NCBI RefSeq assembly: GCF_020733635.1
Contig: NZ_JAJFZL010000001.1
Coordinates: forward strand, 2,914,001 to 2,978,000
From: Nocardia spumae
Lineage (GTDB): Bacteria; Actinomycetota; Actinomycetes; Mycobacteriales; Mycobacteriaceae
Direction of reading: 5' to 3'
DNA: 64,000 bases
In this document: positions 7,700-17,100 of the stretch, piece after piece
Layout of the letters: each line of letters opens with the position of its first letter
Position numbering within the stretch: position 1 is the stretch's first letter
The notes under the pieces: model-generated
The model's input: the letters and a program-made list of their open reading frames with translations, nothing else
Databases searched by the model: none
What the model was told of the DNA's origin: nothing
Made by a program: the position numbers and the translations under genes

Positions 7700-8442
7700 C
7701 CGAGGTGACGAGGACCGCCCTGATCACGGGGGCATCGCGTGGAATCGGCCTGGGAGTCGCGGAACGCCTGGCCCGCCAGGGATATGCGCTGACCATCACG
7801 GCCCGCGACGCCGAACGGCTGACCTCGGTCGGGGACCGGTTGCGCGAAGCCGGCGCCGTCGATGTCGCGGCGGTGGCGGCGGATATGTCGGATACCGACG
7901 GAGTGGCCGGTGTACTCGCCGAACACGAGGGTCGCTTCGGAGCGATGTCGGCGCTGATCCTCAATGCCGGTGTGGGCTATGCCGAACCGGTCGCCGATGC
8001 GGTGATGCGCCGCTTCGACAAGACCATGGCCGTGAATCTGCGGGCGCCACTGCAACTCATCCAGGGCGCGCTACCACTGCTGCGCACCGCCGCGGCGGCC
8101 GAGCCCGCTCGCGGCGCGAAGGTGATCGCCCTGTCCTCGATCACCGGGGTGTACGCCGAGGCGGGTCTGTCGGTGTACGGTGCGGCCAAAGCCGCCCTCG
8201 TCTCCCTGATCGCGACGCTCAACGCCGAGGAGTCGGGCAACGGCGTGGCCGCCACGACGATCGCGCCCGGCTATGTCGACACCGATATGAGTGCCTGGAT
8301 CCACGACCGCATCCCGCCCGAGCAGATGCTCGCGGTCGACGATGTCGTCGAGATGGTGGACTCGCTGCTGCGATTGTCCGCTCGCGCCGTGGTCTCGAAT
8401 ATCGTGATGTCGCGCGCGGGTACCGACGGCTACCGCGCCTGA
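7696..8442 (+). CDS. SDR-family oxidoreductase in the acyl-CoA dehydrogenase operon
   Basis: A 248-residue short-chain dehydrogenase with TGASRGIG near the N-terminus, LNAGVG (NAG motif), a serine in IALSSITG and the YGAAK active-site pair. The start is a TTG at 7696 overlapping the upstream TGA, preceded by AAAGGAGA at 7682-7689; an alternative GTG lies nine bases later. It probably catalyses a 3-hydroxyacyl or keto-reduction step working with the upstream dehydrogenase and kinase, but substrate cannot be read from sequence. Confidence 0.88.
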   Translation: MTEVTRTALITGASRGIGLGVAERLARQGYALTITARDAERLTSVGDRLREAGAVDVAAVAADMSDTDGVAGVLAEHEGRFGAMSALILNAGVGYAEPVADAVMRRFDKTMAVNLRAPLQLIQGALPLLRTAAAAEPARGAKVIALSSITGVYAEAGLSVYGAAKAALVSLIATLNAEESGNGVAATTIAPGYVDTDMSAWIHDRIPPEQMLAVDDVVEMVDSLLRLSARAVVSNIVMSRAGTDGYRA

Positions 8443-8746
8443 TCCGCGCCGCGGCGGAGCTGCGGCGAGGGCGACGGGCCGGTGACACTGCTTCACCGCG
8501 CACAGATCGCCCGGGCGGTCGGGGGCGCGATCACGTGCCTGCTGTTGTCCGCCGAGGGATGTTTTCCCCGCTGAACACGGAGCGGCTGGTGTGCCGGTGG
8601 AACCCCTGCGCCACCGAGGCGCTGCGCGGGTGGATGCTGATTCCGCTCGCGATACCGGTCATGGCCGTCGCATTCCTCTGCGCGGCAACGATGTCGGCCG
8701 TCTCGACGGGTGGATAGTCGCCGGAGGTCCCGTCGGCGCGATCTTG
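8443..8746. other. Intergenic region, possible small membrane ORF
   Basis: Between the SDR and the decayed glycosidase. The only candidate is a plus-strand 60-codon ORF (8535-8717) with one hydrophobic stretch (LIPLAIPVMAVAFLC), but it has no convincing ribosome site and several frames are open here, as is usual at this GC content. I do not call it a gene. No terminator hairpin or promoter stands out. Confidence 0.4.
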
Positions 8747-9403
8747 TCAGTCCATCAGTGCGCGCAACAGTGGCTGATTCCAGGTGTGGGATTCGAGGTC
8801 GTAGAGGGCGAAGGTGGGTGCGAAAGACCAGCAGCCCCAGGAGAACCCGTGTGCTTCGGCCTTTCGCCTGTTGAATTCTGTCCAGCGGGCGCGGCTGTCG
8901 GGGTCGGCGTTGGTGGTGGTGCCGAACTCGCCGACGAAGACGGGGCGGTGGTTGGTTTCGGCCGAGGCGGCCAAGCTTGCGTAGCCGGCGGCCAATGCGG
9001 CTCGCCGCTGGTCGGTTCCGGTCCAGGTGGTACCCAGCCACGAGCGGGGGTCACCGAACGGGGTCTCGGTGCCCAGCCATTGTTCGCCCTGCATGGTGAA
9101 GGTGATAGGCCAGTACTGATGGATGGTGACGATCAGGTTGGGGTCGTCGGGCAGTGACAGTTGTTCCAGCATGCGAATGTTGTTGCAGGCGCGGGGGCCG
9201 AAGACGACGGCGCGCTCGGGGTCGGTTGTGCGGATGACGGTCAGTGGCAACAGATCGGGTGCTACCAGGCTCGGGTTCGCTGTATTGCCGAAGTTTTTCG
9301 AGATCGAGGCGAGGTTCCCTCGCGCGGCGGCGGAGGTTCCGCCTACCTCCGACGCCGATCGCCGGGCCCAACGCTGACTGGATATGTGCTGATGCTTGCG
9401 ACG
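8747..9403 (-). pseudogene. Truncated GH5 (cellulase-family) glycosidase remnant
   Basis: The frame is open from a stop at 9404-9406 to the stop at 8747. The translated product matches the C-terminal two-thirds of a family 5 endoglucanase: VIRTTDPERAVVFGP, NLIVTIHQYWPITFT, then the nucleophile region RPVFVGEFGT and a final FSWGCWSFAP. The N-terminal half, including the Asn-Glu-Pro acid/base motif, is missing, and no such segment is found in the other frames upstream. There is no good start; a TTG at 9248-9250 is merely possible. No signal peptide remains. Probably a decayed gene; gene loss cannot be distinguished from partial acquisition. Confidence 0.7.
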
Positions 9404-9512
9404 TCAGTAATATCCTGGGCCGCCGGGAGTGCCGGGGAGCCGCGTGGATCTGCGGCGCAGGCCCGCCGGGGCGGGGCGGCTGTGGTTTGCCGGGCGGGCC
9501 TGTCCCTTCGAA

Positions 9513-9541
9513 AAGACCCGGAGCTGTGCGCTCCGGGTCTT
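9513..9541 (-). terminator. Rho-independent terminator of the HD hydrolase gene
   Basis: A perfect 12-bp stem (AAGACCCGGAGC with GCTCCGGGTCTT) around a 5-base loop, 22 bp past the stop of the minus-strand HD gene. Read on the minus strand the stem ends in a run of T residues (GGGTCTTTTC), as expected for an intrinsic terminator of that gene. Confidence 0.8.
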
Positions 9542-9563
9542 CGGTCACGCGATGGCGCAGTTG

Positions 9564-10190
9564 CTAGTTTCCGCCGGGCGTGTGCTCGGACCCGGCGTCG
9601 AGGGGGTTCGCGGCCATCCTGGTGGCAAGGCCGGACTGTATTGCGCGTGCGGCGGAGCTGCTGGTCTTCCGGCCGGCCTGAGCCTGGAAGCAGGCAATGA
9701 ACTCGTCGGCGAGCCCGAGCCGGGGGTACTGCTGGAGTACTTCGGCACGGAAGGCGGGGCTGAAGTCGTCGATGTTCTTCCCCACGATGTCCAATGTCGT
9801 CGCCCGCCACAGCAGGTGACCTTCGGGATCATCGGCCACGTCCACCTGAGGCCACATATGCCTGACGATGACTTCGCCGAGGCGTTGGCGGCGCTCGCTC
9901 GGCCAGCCGGCGCCGGCGGCGAACACCCCGGCGACATGGCCGCCGGCCTCCTCGAAGGAGACGGTGTGGCTGTCGAACTCCGGTACCAGGCCGATGTCGT
10001 GGAACATCGCAGCCGCGAACAGCAGCTCGGCGTCGTACCGGATTCCCTGCTGCCTGCCATGGGCAGCCGCCCAGATGTAGACGCGGCGCGAGTGGTTCAG
10101 CAATGCGGGGGAATGGTACGCGGAGGCCACGTCCAAGGCGGCCGCGGCTGCGACCGTGTCAGGGGTCGCGAGGTCGTCCGAACCGGTCAT
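9564..10190 (-). CDS. HD-domain hydrolase
   Basis: A 208-residue HD-superfamily protein. Metal ligands are visible as H33 (LLNHSRRVYIWA), H64-D65 (AMFHDIGLVPEF) and a later His near VIVRHMWP. The overall pattern, including EFDSHTVSFEEAGGHVAG, resembles the cyanamide hydratase / DUF-type single-HD group rather than nucleotide-hydrolysing dGTPases. The natural substrate is unknown. The start giving MTGSDDLATPD is preferred; a longer frame to 10235 lacks support. It stands alone, followed by a strong terminator and divergent from the quinone oxidoreductase gene. Confidence 0.85.
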   Translation of the reverse strand: MTGSDDLATPDTVAAAAALDVASAYHSPALLNHSRRVYIWAAAHGRQQGIRYDAELLFAAAMFHDIGLVPEFDSHTVSFEEAGGHVAGVFAAGAGWPSERRQRLGEVIVRHMWPQVDVADDPEGHLLWRATTLDIVGKNIDDFSPAFRAEVLQQYPRLGLADEFIACFQAQAGRKTSSSAARAIQSGLATRMAANPLDAGSEHTPGGN

Positions 10191-10335
10191 ACTTCGACAG
10201 TACGGCGTGCAAGGCCCGCCGTATCGCTCATGCATTCCGACGCCACAGTCGTGGGCTGTTCACTCCTGGGGCGGCCGGATTCCGAGTGCGTACCGTCGAA
10301 GCTCATCCAGTACAACGACTACCGGAAGGACCTAC

Positions 10336-11256
10336 ATGCGAGCCGTCACAGTCCGGGATCGCGAAGCGGGGGTCGGTGGATTGACCTTGACCGATCTGCC
10401 CCACCCCCACGCCGCCGAGAACGACGTCATCGTGCAAGTCCACGCCGCCGGCTTCACCCGCGGTGAGCTGGACTGGCCGGGGTCGTGGACCGACCGGGCC
10501 GGCCGCGACCGCACCCCGAGCGTCCCCGGCCACGAACTATCAGGCGTAGTCGCCGAGCTCGGCTACGGCACCACTGGTCTCACAGTGGGGCAGCGCGTCT
10601 TCGGGCTGACCGACTGGACCCGCGATGGTTCGCTCGCGGAGTACACCGCCGTGGAAGCCCGCAACCTGGCCCCACTTCCCGCCGACGTCGACCACGTCGC
10701 CGCAGCCGCTCTACCGATCTCGGGTTTGACGGCTTGGCAGGCTCTGTTCGACCACGCTCAGTTGCAAACTGGTCAAACCGTTCTCATCCATGGAGTCGGT
10801 GGTGCCGTCGGCTCCGTCGCTGCGCAGCTGGCTCGCGAGGCGGGGGCCTATGTCGTGGGCACCGGCCGAGCTGCCGACCGGGACGCGGCTGGTGATCTCG
10901 GCGTCCAGGAGTTCGTCGACCTGGACGGCGCACTCCTGGAGGACGTCGGCGAGGTCGACGTAGTACTCGACGTGATCGGCGGCGACGTCCGCGACCGTTC
11001 CACCGCGCTGCTCCGCTCCGGCGGCACTCTCGTCACCATCGCCGATCCGCCCGCTGTCCAGCCCCGCGATGGCCGAGCCATCTTCTTCGTTGTTGAACCC
11101 AACCGCGAGCAACTGATTCAACTGGCCACCCGCCTTCACGATGGTCGGCTCATCCCCCTCGTCAACAGTGTCCGCTCCCTGGCCGAGGTGGCTGCTGCCT
11201 TCGGTCCCAACGGACGTACCCGCGGCAGAACGATCATCAAGGTGACCCCGGACTGA
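10336..11256 (+). CDS. NADP-dependent zinc-type alcohol dehydrogenase-like / quinone oxidoreductase
   Basis: A 306-residue medium-chain dehydrogenase/reductase of the zinc-free quinone-reductase type. It has the GroES-like N-terminal domain (TPSVPGHELSGVV), then the Rossmann motif VLIHGVGGAVGSVAAQLA, and lacks the Cys cluster for structural zinc. Start ATG has GGAAGGA seven bases upstream. Members reduce quinones or alpha,beta-unsaturated carbonyls using NADPH. It is divergent from the HD hydrolase, with about 145 bp between them, and is probably monocistronic. Confidence 0.87.
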   Translation: MRAVTVRDREAGVGGLTLTDLPHPHAAENDVIVQVHAAGFTRGELDWPGSWTDRAGRDRTPSVPGHELSGVVAELGYGTTGLTVGQRVFGLTDWTRDGSLAEYTAVEARNLAPLPADVDHVAAAALPISGLTAWQALFDHAQLQTGQTVLIHGVGGAVGSVAAQLAREAGAYVVGTGRAADRDAAGDLGVQEFVDLDGALLEDVGEVDVVLDVIGGDVRDRSTALLRSGGTLVTIADPPAVQPRDGRAIFFVVEPNREQLIQLATRLHDGRLIPLVNSVRSLAEVAAAFGPNGRTRGRTIIKVTPD

Positions 11257-11462
11257 CGTTCGCAGGTCCCGCTGCACGCCCGCGCGGAGTGGTATCGCCG
11301 CAGGTCGGCACGCACTGCCTCGGATATCGGCCGATAACCTGTGTGGTGTTGATCGCCGGGCACCGTGCCGCGGAGCAGCCGCCTGCCATTCGAATTCCTA
11401 CACAGGGTACGGCGGCACCGGTGTTTCGGCAGCGGCACAACAGAATCGCGTCATCGAGGAAC

Positions 11463-12557
11463 TCAGAGCAGATCGGGCTCGGGATCACCCAGCCGGCTAC
11501 GGATCGCGCCCCACGGATCGGCGAACCGGCGCGCAGTGTTGCGATACGGGGAGCCGCGACGCAGATACCACCGCAGCAGCGGCGCTGCCGGTGCGACGAC
11601 ATAGCGTCGAACCCCTGTTCTGGACCGTATCTCGTCGAGCATCCCGGGGAACGCGTGATGCTGGAACCGCAACACCTGCTGTGCGCGCTCGGTATCCATC
11701 CAGTCCGTCGCGAACCAGTCCTCGTCGCGTGCGGGATCACCCGGAAGACCGGGCGGAATCGCGTCGGTCAGCCCGGAGGCGGCGGCGATGGACGATCCGA
11801 TCTCGCGCTGACGCAGCCGATGTGAGGCGTCACCGCCGATGAGAAAGATCTCCTTCGTACTCGGGGTCGTCGCCGCGGCCACCATCGCCGTGGCGACGTC
11901 GCGGACGTCGACGGTGTTGATTCGCCCGTCGCTCGGCAGCGCCGCTTCGAAATACAGGGTGTCGGAGCTCGCGGTGAGCATCGGCTCGATCGTCAGTACC
12001 CCGCCGAGCCGGAGAATCACCCAGTCCAGACGCGAACCGCGGACCAGCCCCTCGGCGGCGGCCTTGTGCGCGCCGTACAGATCGGTGGGCCGGATCGGTG
12101 TATCGACGGTGAGCGGGCTCTCGTCGCGATGCGGATTGCGCGCACCGTAGACCGCGATACTGGAGGCCAGCACGAATCGCGGTGGGGACGAGAGTTCTTC
12201 GGCGCGCCGCACCAGGGTCGCGGTCGCATCGACATTGACCGCATGGGCGAGCCGGCGACGTCGGTAGCAGACCGGCGGAATGATCGCGGCCAGATGCACG
12301 ATCACGCTGGGGCGCACGGTATCGAGCAGGGCCTCGACCTGCCCAGGGGCGGTCAGGTCGGCCCAGCGCGCTGACACCGCCTCCGGGAGCCGTCGCGCGG
12401 CGCGGCGATTCGCGGCGGCATCGAGATCACTTGCCACGACCTGGAATCCGGCCGCCGCCAGGGCTCGGACCACCGCGGAACCGACCAGTCCGAAGGCGCC
12501 GGTGACCAGCACCGGTCCGGACGGATCGGCATCGTCGTGATCGTGGTCGCCGGCCAT
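11463..12557 (-). CDS. NAD-dependent epimerase/dehydratase family protein
   Basis: A 364-residue extended SDR. The N-terminal Rossmann motif is VLVTGAFGLVG (TGxxGxxG), the catalytic pair is in YGAHK, and SSIAVYG precedes it, as in UDP-sugar epimerases. Near the C-terminus DTERAQQVLRFQ resembles the usual substrate-binding end of such proteins, and the last ~50 residues are basic and Trp/Arg-rich. The start is ATG at 12555-12557; a Gly/Asp/His-rich leader (AGDHDHDDADPSGP) precedes the fold. The substrate is unknown. A good minus-strand promoter with two palindromes lies 30-75 bp upstream. Confidence 0.82.
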   Translation of the reverse strand: MAGDHDHDDADPSGPVLVTGAFGLVGSAVVRALAAAGFQVVASDLDAAANRRAARRLPEAVSARWADLTAPGQVEALLDTVRPSVIVHLAAIIPPVCYRRRRLAHAVNVDATATLVRRAEELSSPPRFVLASSIAVYGARNPHRDESPLTVDTPIRPTDLYGAHKAAAEGLVRGSRLDWVILRLGGVLTIEPMLTASSDTLYFEAALPSDGRINTVDVRDVATAMVAAATTPSTKEIFLIGGDASHRLRQREIGSSIAAASGLTDAIPPGLPGDPARDEDWFATDWMDTERAQQVLRFQHHAFPGMLDEIRSRTGVRRYVVAPAAPLLRWYLRRGSPYRNTARRFADPWGAIRSRLGDPEPDLL

Positions 12558-12590
12558 ATCCAACTCCGCTCGGTCGAGAAGTGCATCAGG

Positions 12591-12634
12591 GTCCGATATC
12601 GGACGAACTATAGTCTGTACTACTGTCCGGACAA
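12591..12634 (-). promoter_or_regulatory. Promoter with two palindromes upstream of the epimerase
   Basis: Read on the minus strand, TTGTCC (12629-12634) and TATAGT (12607-12612) form -35 and -10 hexamers with 16-bp spacing. A perfect 14-bp palindrome (GTCCGATATCGGAC, 12591-12604) lies at the expected transcription start, and a 10-bp palindrome (TGTCCGGACA, 12624-12633) overlaps the -35 box. The shared GTCCG arms suggest one repressor binding both. No regulator gene is adjacent. Confidence 0.6.
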
Positions 12635-12855
12635 GTGCTCTCACTGGCCGGTTTCGATGCGGCCGGCGCAGGCCGGTGGTGTAATGAGAAGAAGTCGTCC
12701 GTTGTGTGTCAGCGCGGGCCGATGTGGTGAAACGGGTACTCGGGCGGTGCGGCGGGCATCGTCTCGATCCCGTTCCGCCGGAATATGTTGGGCCCCAGGC
12801 CCGAATGCGATATATGTGTGCACCGTACAGACTCGATGTCACAAGGAGAGATGCC

Positions 12856-13668
12856 GTGCCCGACGGCCCGATCGAACTGCGCACCGACGTGGCGCATCCG
12901 GCTCGGATGTATGACTACTTTCTCGGCGGTAAAGACTACTACGATGCCGATCGCGCGGCCGCCGAACAGGCCCTGCAGAACTTCCCGGCGGTCCGGGTGA
13001 CCGCCAAGACCAATCGCGAATTCATGCGGCACGCAACGCGATATCTGGTCGGGCAGGGCATCAGGCAATTTCTGGATATCGGCACCGGCATCCCCACCGA
13101 ACCGAACCTGCATCAGATCGCACAGGGCGAGGCGCCCGAGTCTCGCGTCGTGTACGTCGACAACGACCCGATCGTGCTGGCGCATGCCCGAGCGCTGCTG
13201 GTGAGTTCGGCGGAGGGCCGCACCGCCTACGTTCAGGCCGATGCCGCGGATCCGGCGGCCATTCTGGCCGCGCCGGAGTTGGCGGACACCCTGGATCTGT
13301 CGCAGCCGGTGGCGATCTCGTTGATGGCGGTGCTGCATTTCGTCCCCGGCGACGTCTACGACGTGGTGGCCAGGTTGATGGCGGCGATGCCGAGCGGGTC
13401 CTATCTGGCGATGTCGCATGTGACAACGGAATTCGACGACAGCGAGCGCGATCCGGAGGGAATGGGCCGGCTGCTGCAGGTGTACCGCGACCGCGGGATT
13501 CCCGTGCGACCCCGCACCCGCGAGGAGGTGTCGCGCTTCTTCGACGGACTGGAATTGGTGGAACCCGGCGTCGAGCTGATCCACCGGTGGCGCAACGGCG
13601 GCATCGACCATCCGCCGAGCCACGACAAGCAGGTATCGCTCTACGGCGCGGTGGGCCGCAAACCCTGA
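12856..13668 (+). CDS. SAM-dependent methyltransferase (actinobacterial DUF574 type)
   Basis: A 270-residue S-adenosyl methyltransferase-type protein. It begins with the family hallmark (HPARMYDYFLGGKDYYDADR), then has the SAM-binding loop QFLDIGTGIPTEPN and the acidic strand VVYVDNDPIVLAHARALL. This group is abundant in Streptomyces and Nocardia and substrates are mostly unknown. The start is GTG 12856 with AAGGAGAG at 12843-12850; the open frame extends further upstream but without family similarity. Followed by an 11-bp-stem terminator, so probably monocistronic. Confidence 0.87.
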   Translation: MPDGPIELRTDVAHPARMYDYFLGGKDYYDADRAAAEQALQNFPAVRVTAKTNREFMRHATRYLVGQGIRQFLDIGTGIPTEPNLHQIAQGEAPESRVVYVDNDPIVLAHARALLVSSAEGRTAYVQADAADPAAILAAPELADTLDLSQPVAISLMAVLHFVPGDVYDVVARLMAAMPSGSYLAMSHVTTEFDDSERDPEGMGRLLQVYRDRGIPVRPRTREEVSRFFDGLELVEPGVELIHRWRNGGIDHPPSHDKQVSLYGAVGRKP

Positions 13669-13674
13669 TCACCG

Positions 13675-13701
13675 GGCGGGTCACGCGGATCGTGACCCGC
13701 C
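13675..13701 (+). terminator. Hairpin after the methyltransferase
   Basis: GGCGGGTCACG and CGTGACCCGCC form a perfect 11-bp stem with a 5-base loop, seven bases after the methyltransferase stop. There is no T-run, which is usual for high-GC actinobacterial terminators. Confidence 0.6.
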
Positions 13702-13705
13702 GGAC

Positions 13706-13743
13706 CCCAACCTTTCGGACGGCTGCCCGGTTGATTCCGGTGT
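13706..13743 (+). promoter_or_regulatory. ECF-sigma-type promoter, copy A
   Basis: CCCAAC, a 17-bp spacer and GGTTGAT followed by TCCGGTGT. The same elements with identical spacing occur at 21240-21277 upstream of the DUF4328 gene, which is divergent from an ECF sigma gene; even the last spacer bases (TGCCC) match. CAAC-type -35 and GTT-type -10 elements are characteristic of ECF promoters. The downstream ATG is 36 bp away. Confidence 0.7.
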
Positions 13744-13779
13744 GAGACAGTGCCACACGGAACGAGAGCAGGGACCGCC

Positions 13780-14025
13780 ATGGGAGATATCGGACCCATC
13801 CGCCGACCCATCGAGGTCGTGCCCGAACCAGGCCGGTCCTGCCCGGGGGAGCGGCCGACGGTGCGCTCACCGTCGTCCCGATCGCGGATATCCTGCGTCT
13901 TCTTCCCTCCAGCCCGGTCCCGGCGACACCGGCACACGCATCGAGAGATACGCTCCCGCAACGGAATCGGAGCCGGACCTCGATCAGGCTCGCGAACCCG
14001 AACCGGTGGTGTTTCCGCGATCTGA
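13780..14025 (+). CDS. Small hypothetical protein, possibly frameshifted
   Basis: An ATG 36 bp after the ECF-type promoter opens an 81-codon frame starting MGDIGPIRRPIEVVPEPG. I associate this opening with short actinobacterial proteins of unknown function. The rest becomes Arg/Ser-rich and does not look protein-like, while another frame over 13.87-14.05 kb reads more naturally (containing ERYAPATESEPDLDQAREPE), so a frameshift or decay is possible. The strong promoter and start argue for a real, perhaps shorter or broken, gene. Transcription could continue into the trypsin-STAND gene. Confidence 0.4.
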   Translation: MGDIGPIRRPIEVVPEPGRSCPGERPTVRSPSSRSRISCVFFPPARSRRHRHTHREIRSRNGIGAGPRSGSRTRTGGVSAI

Positions 14026-14190
14026 ACCGGCTGCGTCGCGAATACGCCATGGCACGCGATGTCGTCGCTGTGATCGCCCTCGAGGGGCCGGGTGCTCCAG
14101 GGGGTGTTCGGGAGCCGGTGAGGATTCCCACGGCGCGTCGGCGTCGGTTTTGCTAGGCTCGCCGCACACTTCCGGGGAGGACTCACGCTC
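14026..14190. other. Leader region of the trypsin-STAND gene
   Basis: Contains a plausible extended -10 (TGCTAGGCT, core TAGGCT at 14154-14159) about 30 bp before the GTG start of the trypsin-STAND gene, with GGGGAGGA as its ribosome site. A 35-codon ATG frame (14049-14156) ends within the -10 element; I see no evidence that it is translated. Confidence 0.45.
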
Positions 14191-17100
14191 GTGCAAGAGT
14201 TGCCGGATATCGACCGGCTCGGCCGGGCCACCGTGCGAATTCTGACATCGGACGGCGCGGTCGTCGGTGCGGGATTTCCGTTGCGGTCCACGCTGATCGC
14301 CACCTGCGCGCATGTCGTGTCGGCCGCGCTGGGCATCCCGAATGCGGTCACGGCGCCCGAAGAGTCTGTGCTCGTGGACTTTCCGGGAGCGGCCGAACCG
14401 ATCGGCGCGCGGGTGCGGCACTGGTCGCCGATCGGGCCGGATGGCCGCGGTGATATCGCCGTGCTGGAACTGCCCGGCCCGGCGCCGGATTCCGTTGCGC
14501 CGTTGCCGTTCTGGCCCGCCGCGCAGCTGTGGGGCGGGCAATTCCGGATGTTCGGGTTCCCGGCCGAGGTGCCCGACGGTGTCTGGGTTTCCGGCGAGTT
14601 CCGTGCCGCGCAGAGCCAGGGCTGGGTGCAATTGCAGGCCGCGACGGGTGGACAGCCCATCACCGGGGGCTTCAGCGGCGCCCCGGTGTGGGATACCGCG
14701 GCCCATGCCGTGGCGGGTATGGCGGTCGCTGCCGACGGCCGCCGCTACACGCGCACCGCGTTCATGCTTCCGATCGACGAGGTGCTGCGCCTGGATCCGG
14801 CACTGCTGTCGCCGCCGTATCGCGGGATGGAGCCCTTCGACGAGGAACACGCTCCGTTCTTCTACGGCCGCGACGGGGATATCGAGCGCATCCTCGACGC
14901 TCTGCGGGACCGTTCGTTCGCCGCTGTGGTCGGACGGTCCGGCATCGGCAAGTCCTCACTGGTCCGGGCCGGTGTGCTGCCGCGGGTGCGGGAACAGGGG
15001 CGCCGCATCAGTGCGTTCCGGCTCAGCGGTGATGCGTCCGGTGCCCGGGCGGTGACTTCGGGCGCCGCCGCCGACGATCCGGTGGCGACCTGGCTGGCCG
15101 ATCGAGCCGCCGGTACCGGCGACACCGGTGCGGCGGAATTGCTGAATCGGGTACCGGCACAAGGCACCCTGCTGTTCGTCGACCAGTTCGAAGAACTCGC
15201 GGCCGCGGCGCCGGACCGGGCCCGCGCTCTGCTGCGGGCACTGATCGAGCTCACCCGCGCCGATGCCGAGGGCCGCCTGTGGATCGTCTGCACCCTGCGC
15301 TGGGATGCGTTCGATGAACTGCTCGACACCGATCTCGCCGCATTCCTCGGCGGGGCGACGGTGGCCCTCGCACCTCTGGGCCGCGCGCAGCTGCGGGACG
15401 TGATCACCCGCCCCGCCGCCCGGCTCGGCGTCACACTCGACGACGCGGTGGTGGAGCGACTGGTCGACGAGGTAGCCGATCAGCCCGGCGGGCTGCCGCT
15501 GCTGGCCTCGGTGCTGCCGGATCTGTGGGTCCGCCGCACCAGCGGCCGGATCACCCTCACCGACTACGAAAACGTCGGCAGCGTAGCGGTTTCCATCGCG
15601 CGCCGCGCCGAACAGGTGATGGCGCAGTTCACCGATCCCGTCGAGCTGGTCGCCGCGCAGCGAGCACTCGGACTGCTCGCGATACCGACCGCCAGCGGCG
15701 CCGGATTCGTCCGGACGGTGCTGCGGATGCGTGACCATCCCGAACTCCGCGAGGTCGTCGGCCGGTTGGCGATCGACCGCCTGGTCGTCATCGGCCGCGA
15801 CCAGGACGGCGCCGATACCGTCGAACTCGCGCATCAGGCGCTCATCGACAACTGGGCACGCCTGCACGATCTGCTGCAGGCCGATCGCGACTTCCGCACC
15901 TGGCAACAGCAGCTCACCCAGAGCCTGGACAACTGGGAGCGGCGCGGCCGCGAGCACGACGCTCTGCTGCGCGGCACCGCGCTCGACACTGCCGAGGATC
16001 AACTCGCGGCGCGGAAAACCGATGTGCCGCAGCCGCATCGGGATTTCATCACCGCCAGCCGACGGCGTCGCGGCCGGGAGGTGCGCCGCCTGCGCATCGT
16101 GGCCGCGACGCTCACCGTCCTGGTGGTCGTGGCCACCTCGATGGCGGTGGTCGCCTACCGCAGCGGTCAGGCGCGCGCGCAGCAACTGCGGTGGCAGGCC
16201 GGGCGCGACCTGGCCGCGGAATCGCTGCGGATCGCCGACTCCGACCCCGAACGTGCCCTGCAGTTCGCGCAGGCCGCGGCGCGTCATGCGCCGGACGATC
16301 ACGAGGTGCGCACGGCACTGTTGAATCAGCAGGTGCGCATGGCTGCGGCCACCTCGCAGGTGTCGGGCCTGTGGTCGAACCCGTCGTCCATGGCGATGAG
16401 CGGGGACGGGGAGACGGTGGCGGTCACGGAGAACGACCACGATGTCACCGTCTGGACCGGTTTCACCGGCGCCGAACGCCATTGCCGGCGGTTGCCGCCG
16501 TCGCCGGCGAAGGTCGTCTCCCTGCACCTGAGCGGCAACGGCGCCGCGTTGGCCGTGGTGACCGAATTCGGCGCGGTCACCGCCTGGCGGATCGGCGGCC
16601 ACACCGGACCCGTGGTCGTCCGCGAGCCGGAGGACGCGCCGCTGACCGCGAATGCGATTGCCGCCAACTGGGATCCGAACGGGGCCCTGCTCGCACTGCG
16701 TCTCGACCGCGAGCATCTGCGGCAGGCGCCCTCCCAGCTCGGACACACCGACGCGTTCGAGGTGTACGACCTGGCGGGGCAGCGGCCGGTGCGGGTGGCC
16801 GCGCCGCCACCGCCGGACGCTATCGAGCAGTATCCGCAGTTCGTCGCTGCGGATGGGGCCACGATCGCGATGCACGAGATCACCGGGGCCACCGGTCGCA
16901 ACGTGCTGCGCGACGCGCGGACAGGACAGCGAGTGCGGGAACTTCCGCAGGGCGTGATCACCGCGTCCGGCCTGATCGTGGGATGTGCCGACGGCAGCCT
17001 GATCGTCTCGGACGCCACCACCGGAGCCGAGCGATTCCGGACGGAGGGCGCATATCGGCCCGAGGTGAGCGAGAAATGCCACTGGGATGTCGATGCGAGC

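Noticed and set aside
8535..8717. A 60-codon plus-strand frame with a hydrophobic stretch
   Set aside because: No ribosome site, no family similarity and overlapping open frames. Kept only as a remark in the intergenic entry.
14049..14156. A 35-codon frame ending at the -10 of the trypsin-STAND gene
   Set aside because: It would be translated through a promoter element, and its composition (PTARRRRFC) is unconvincing.
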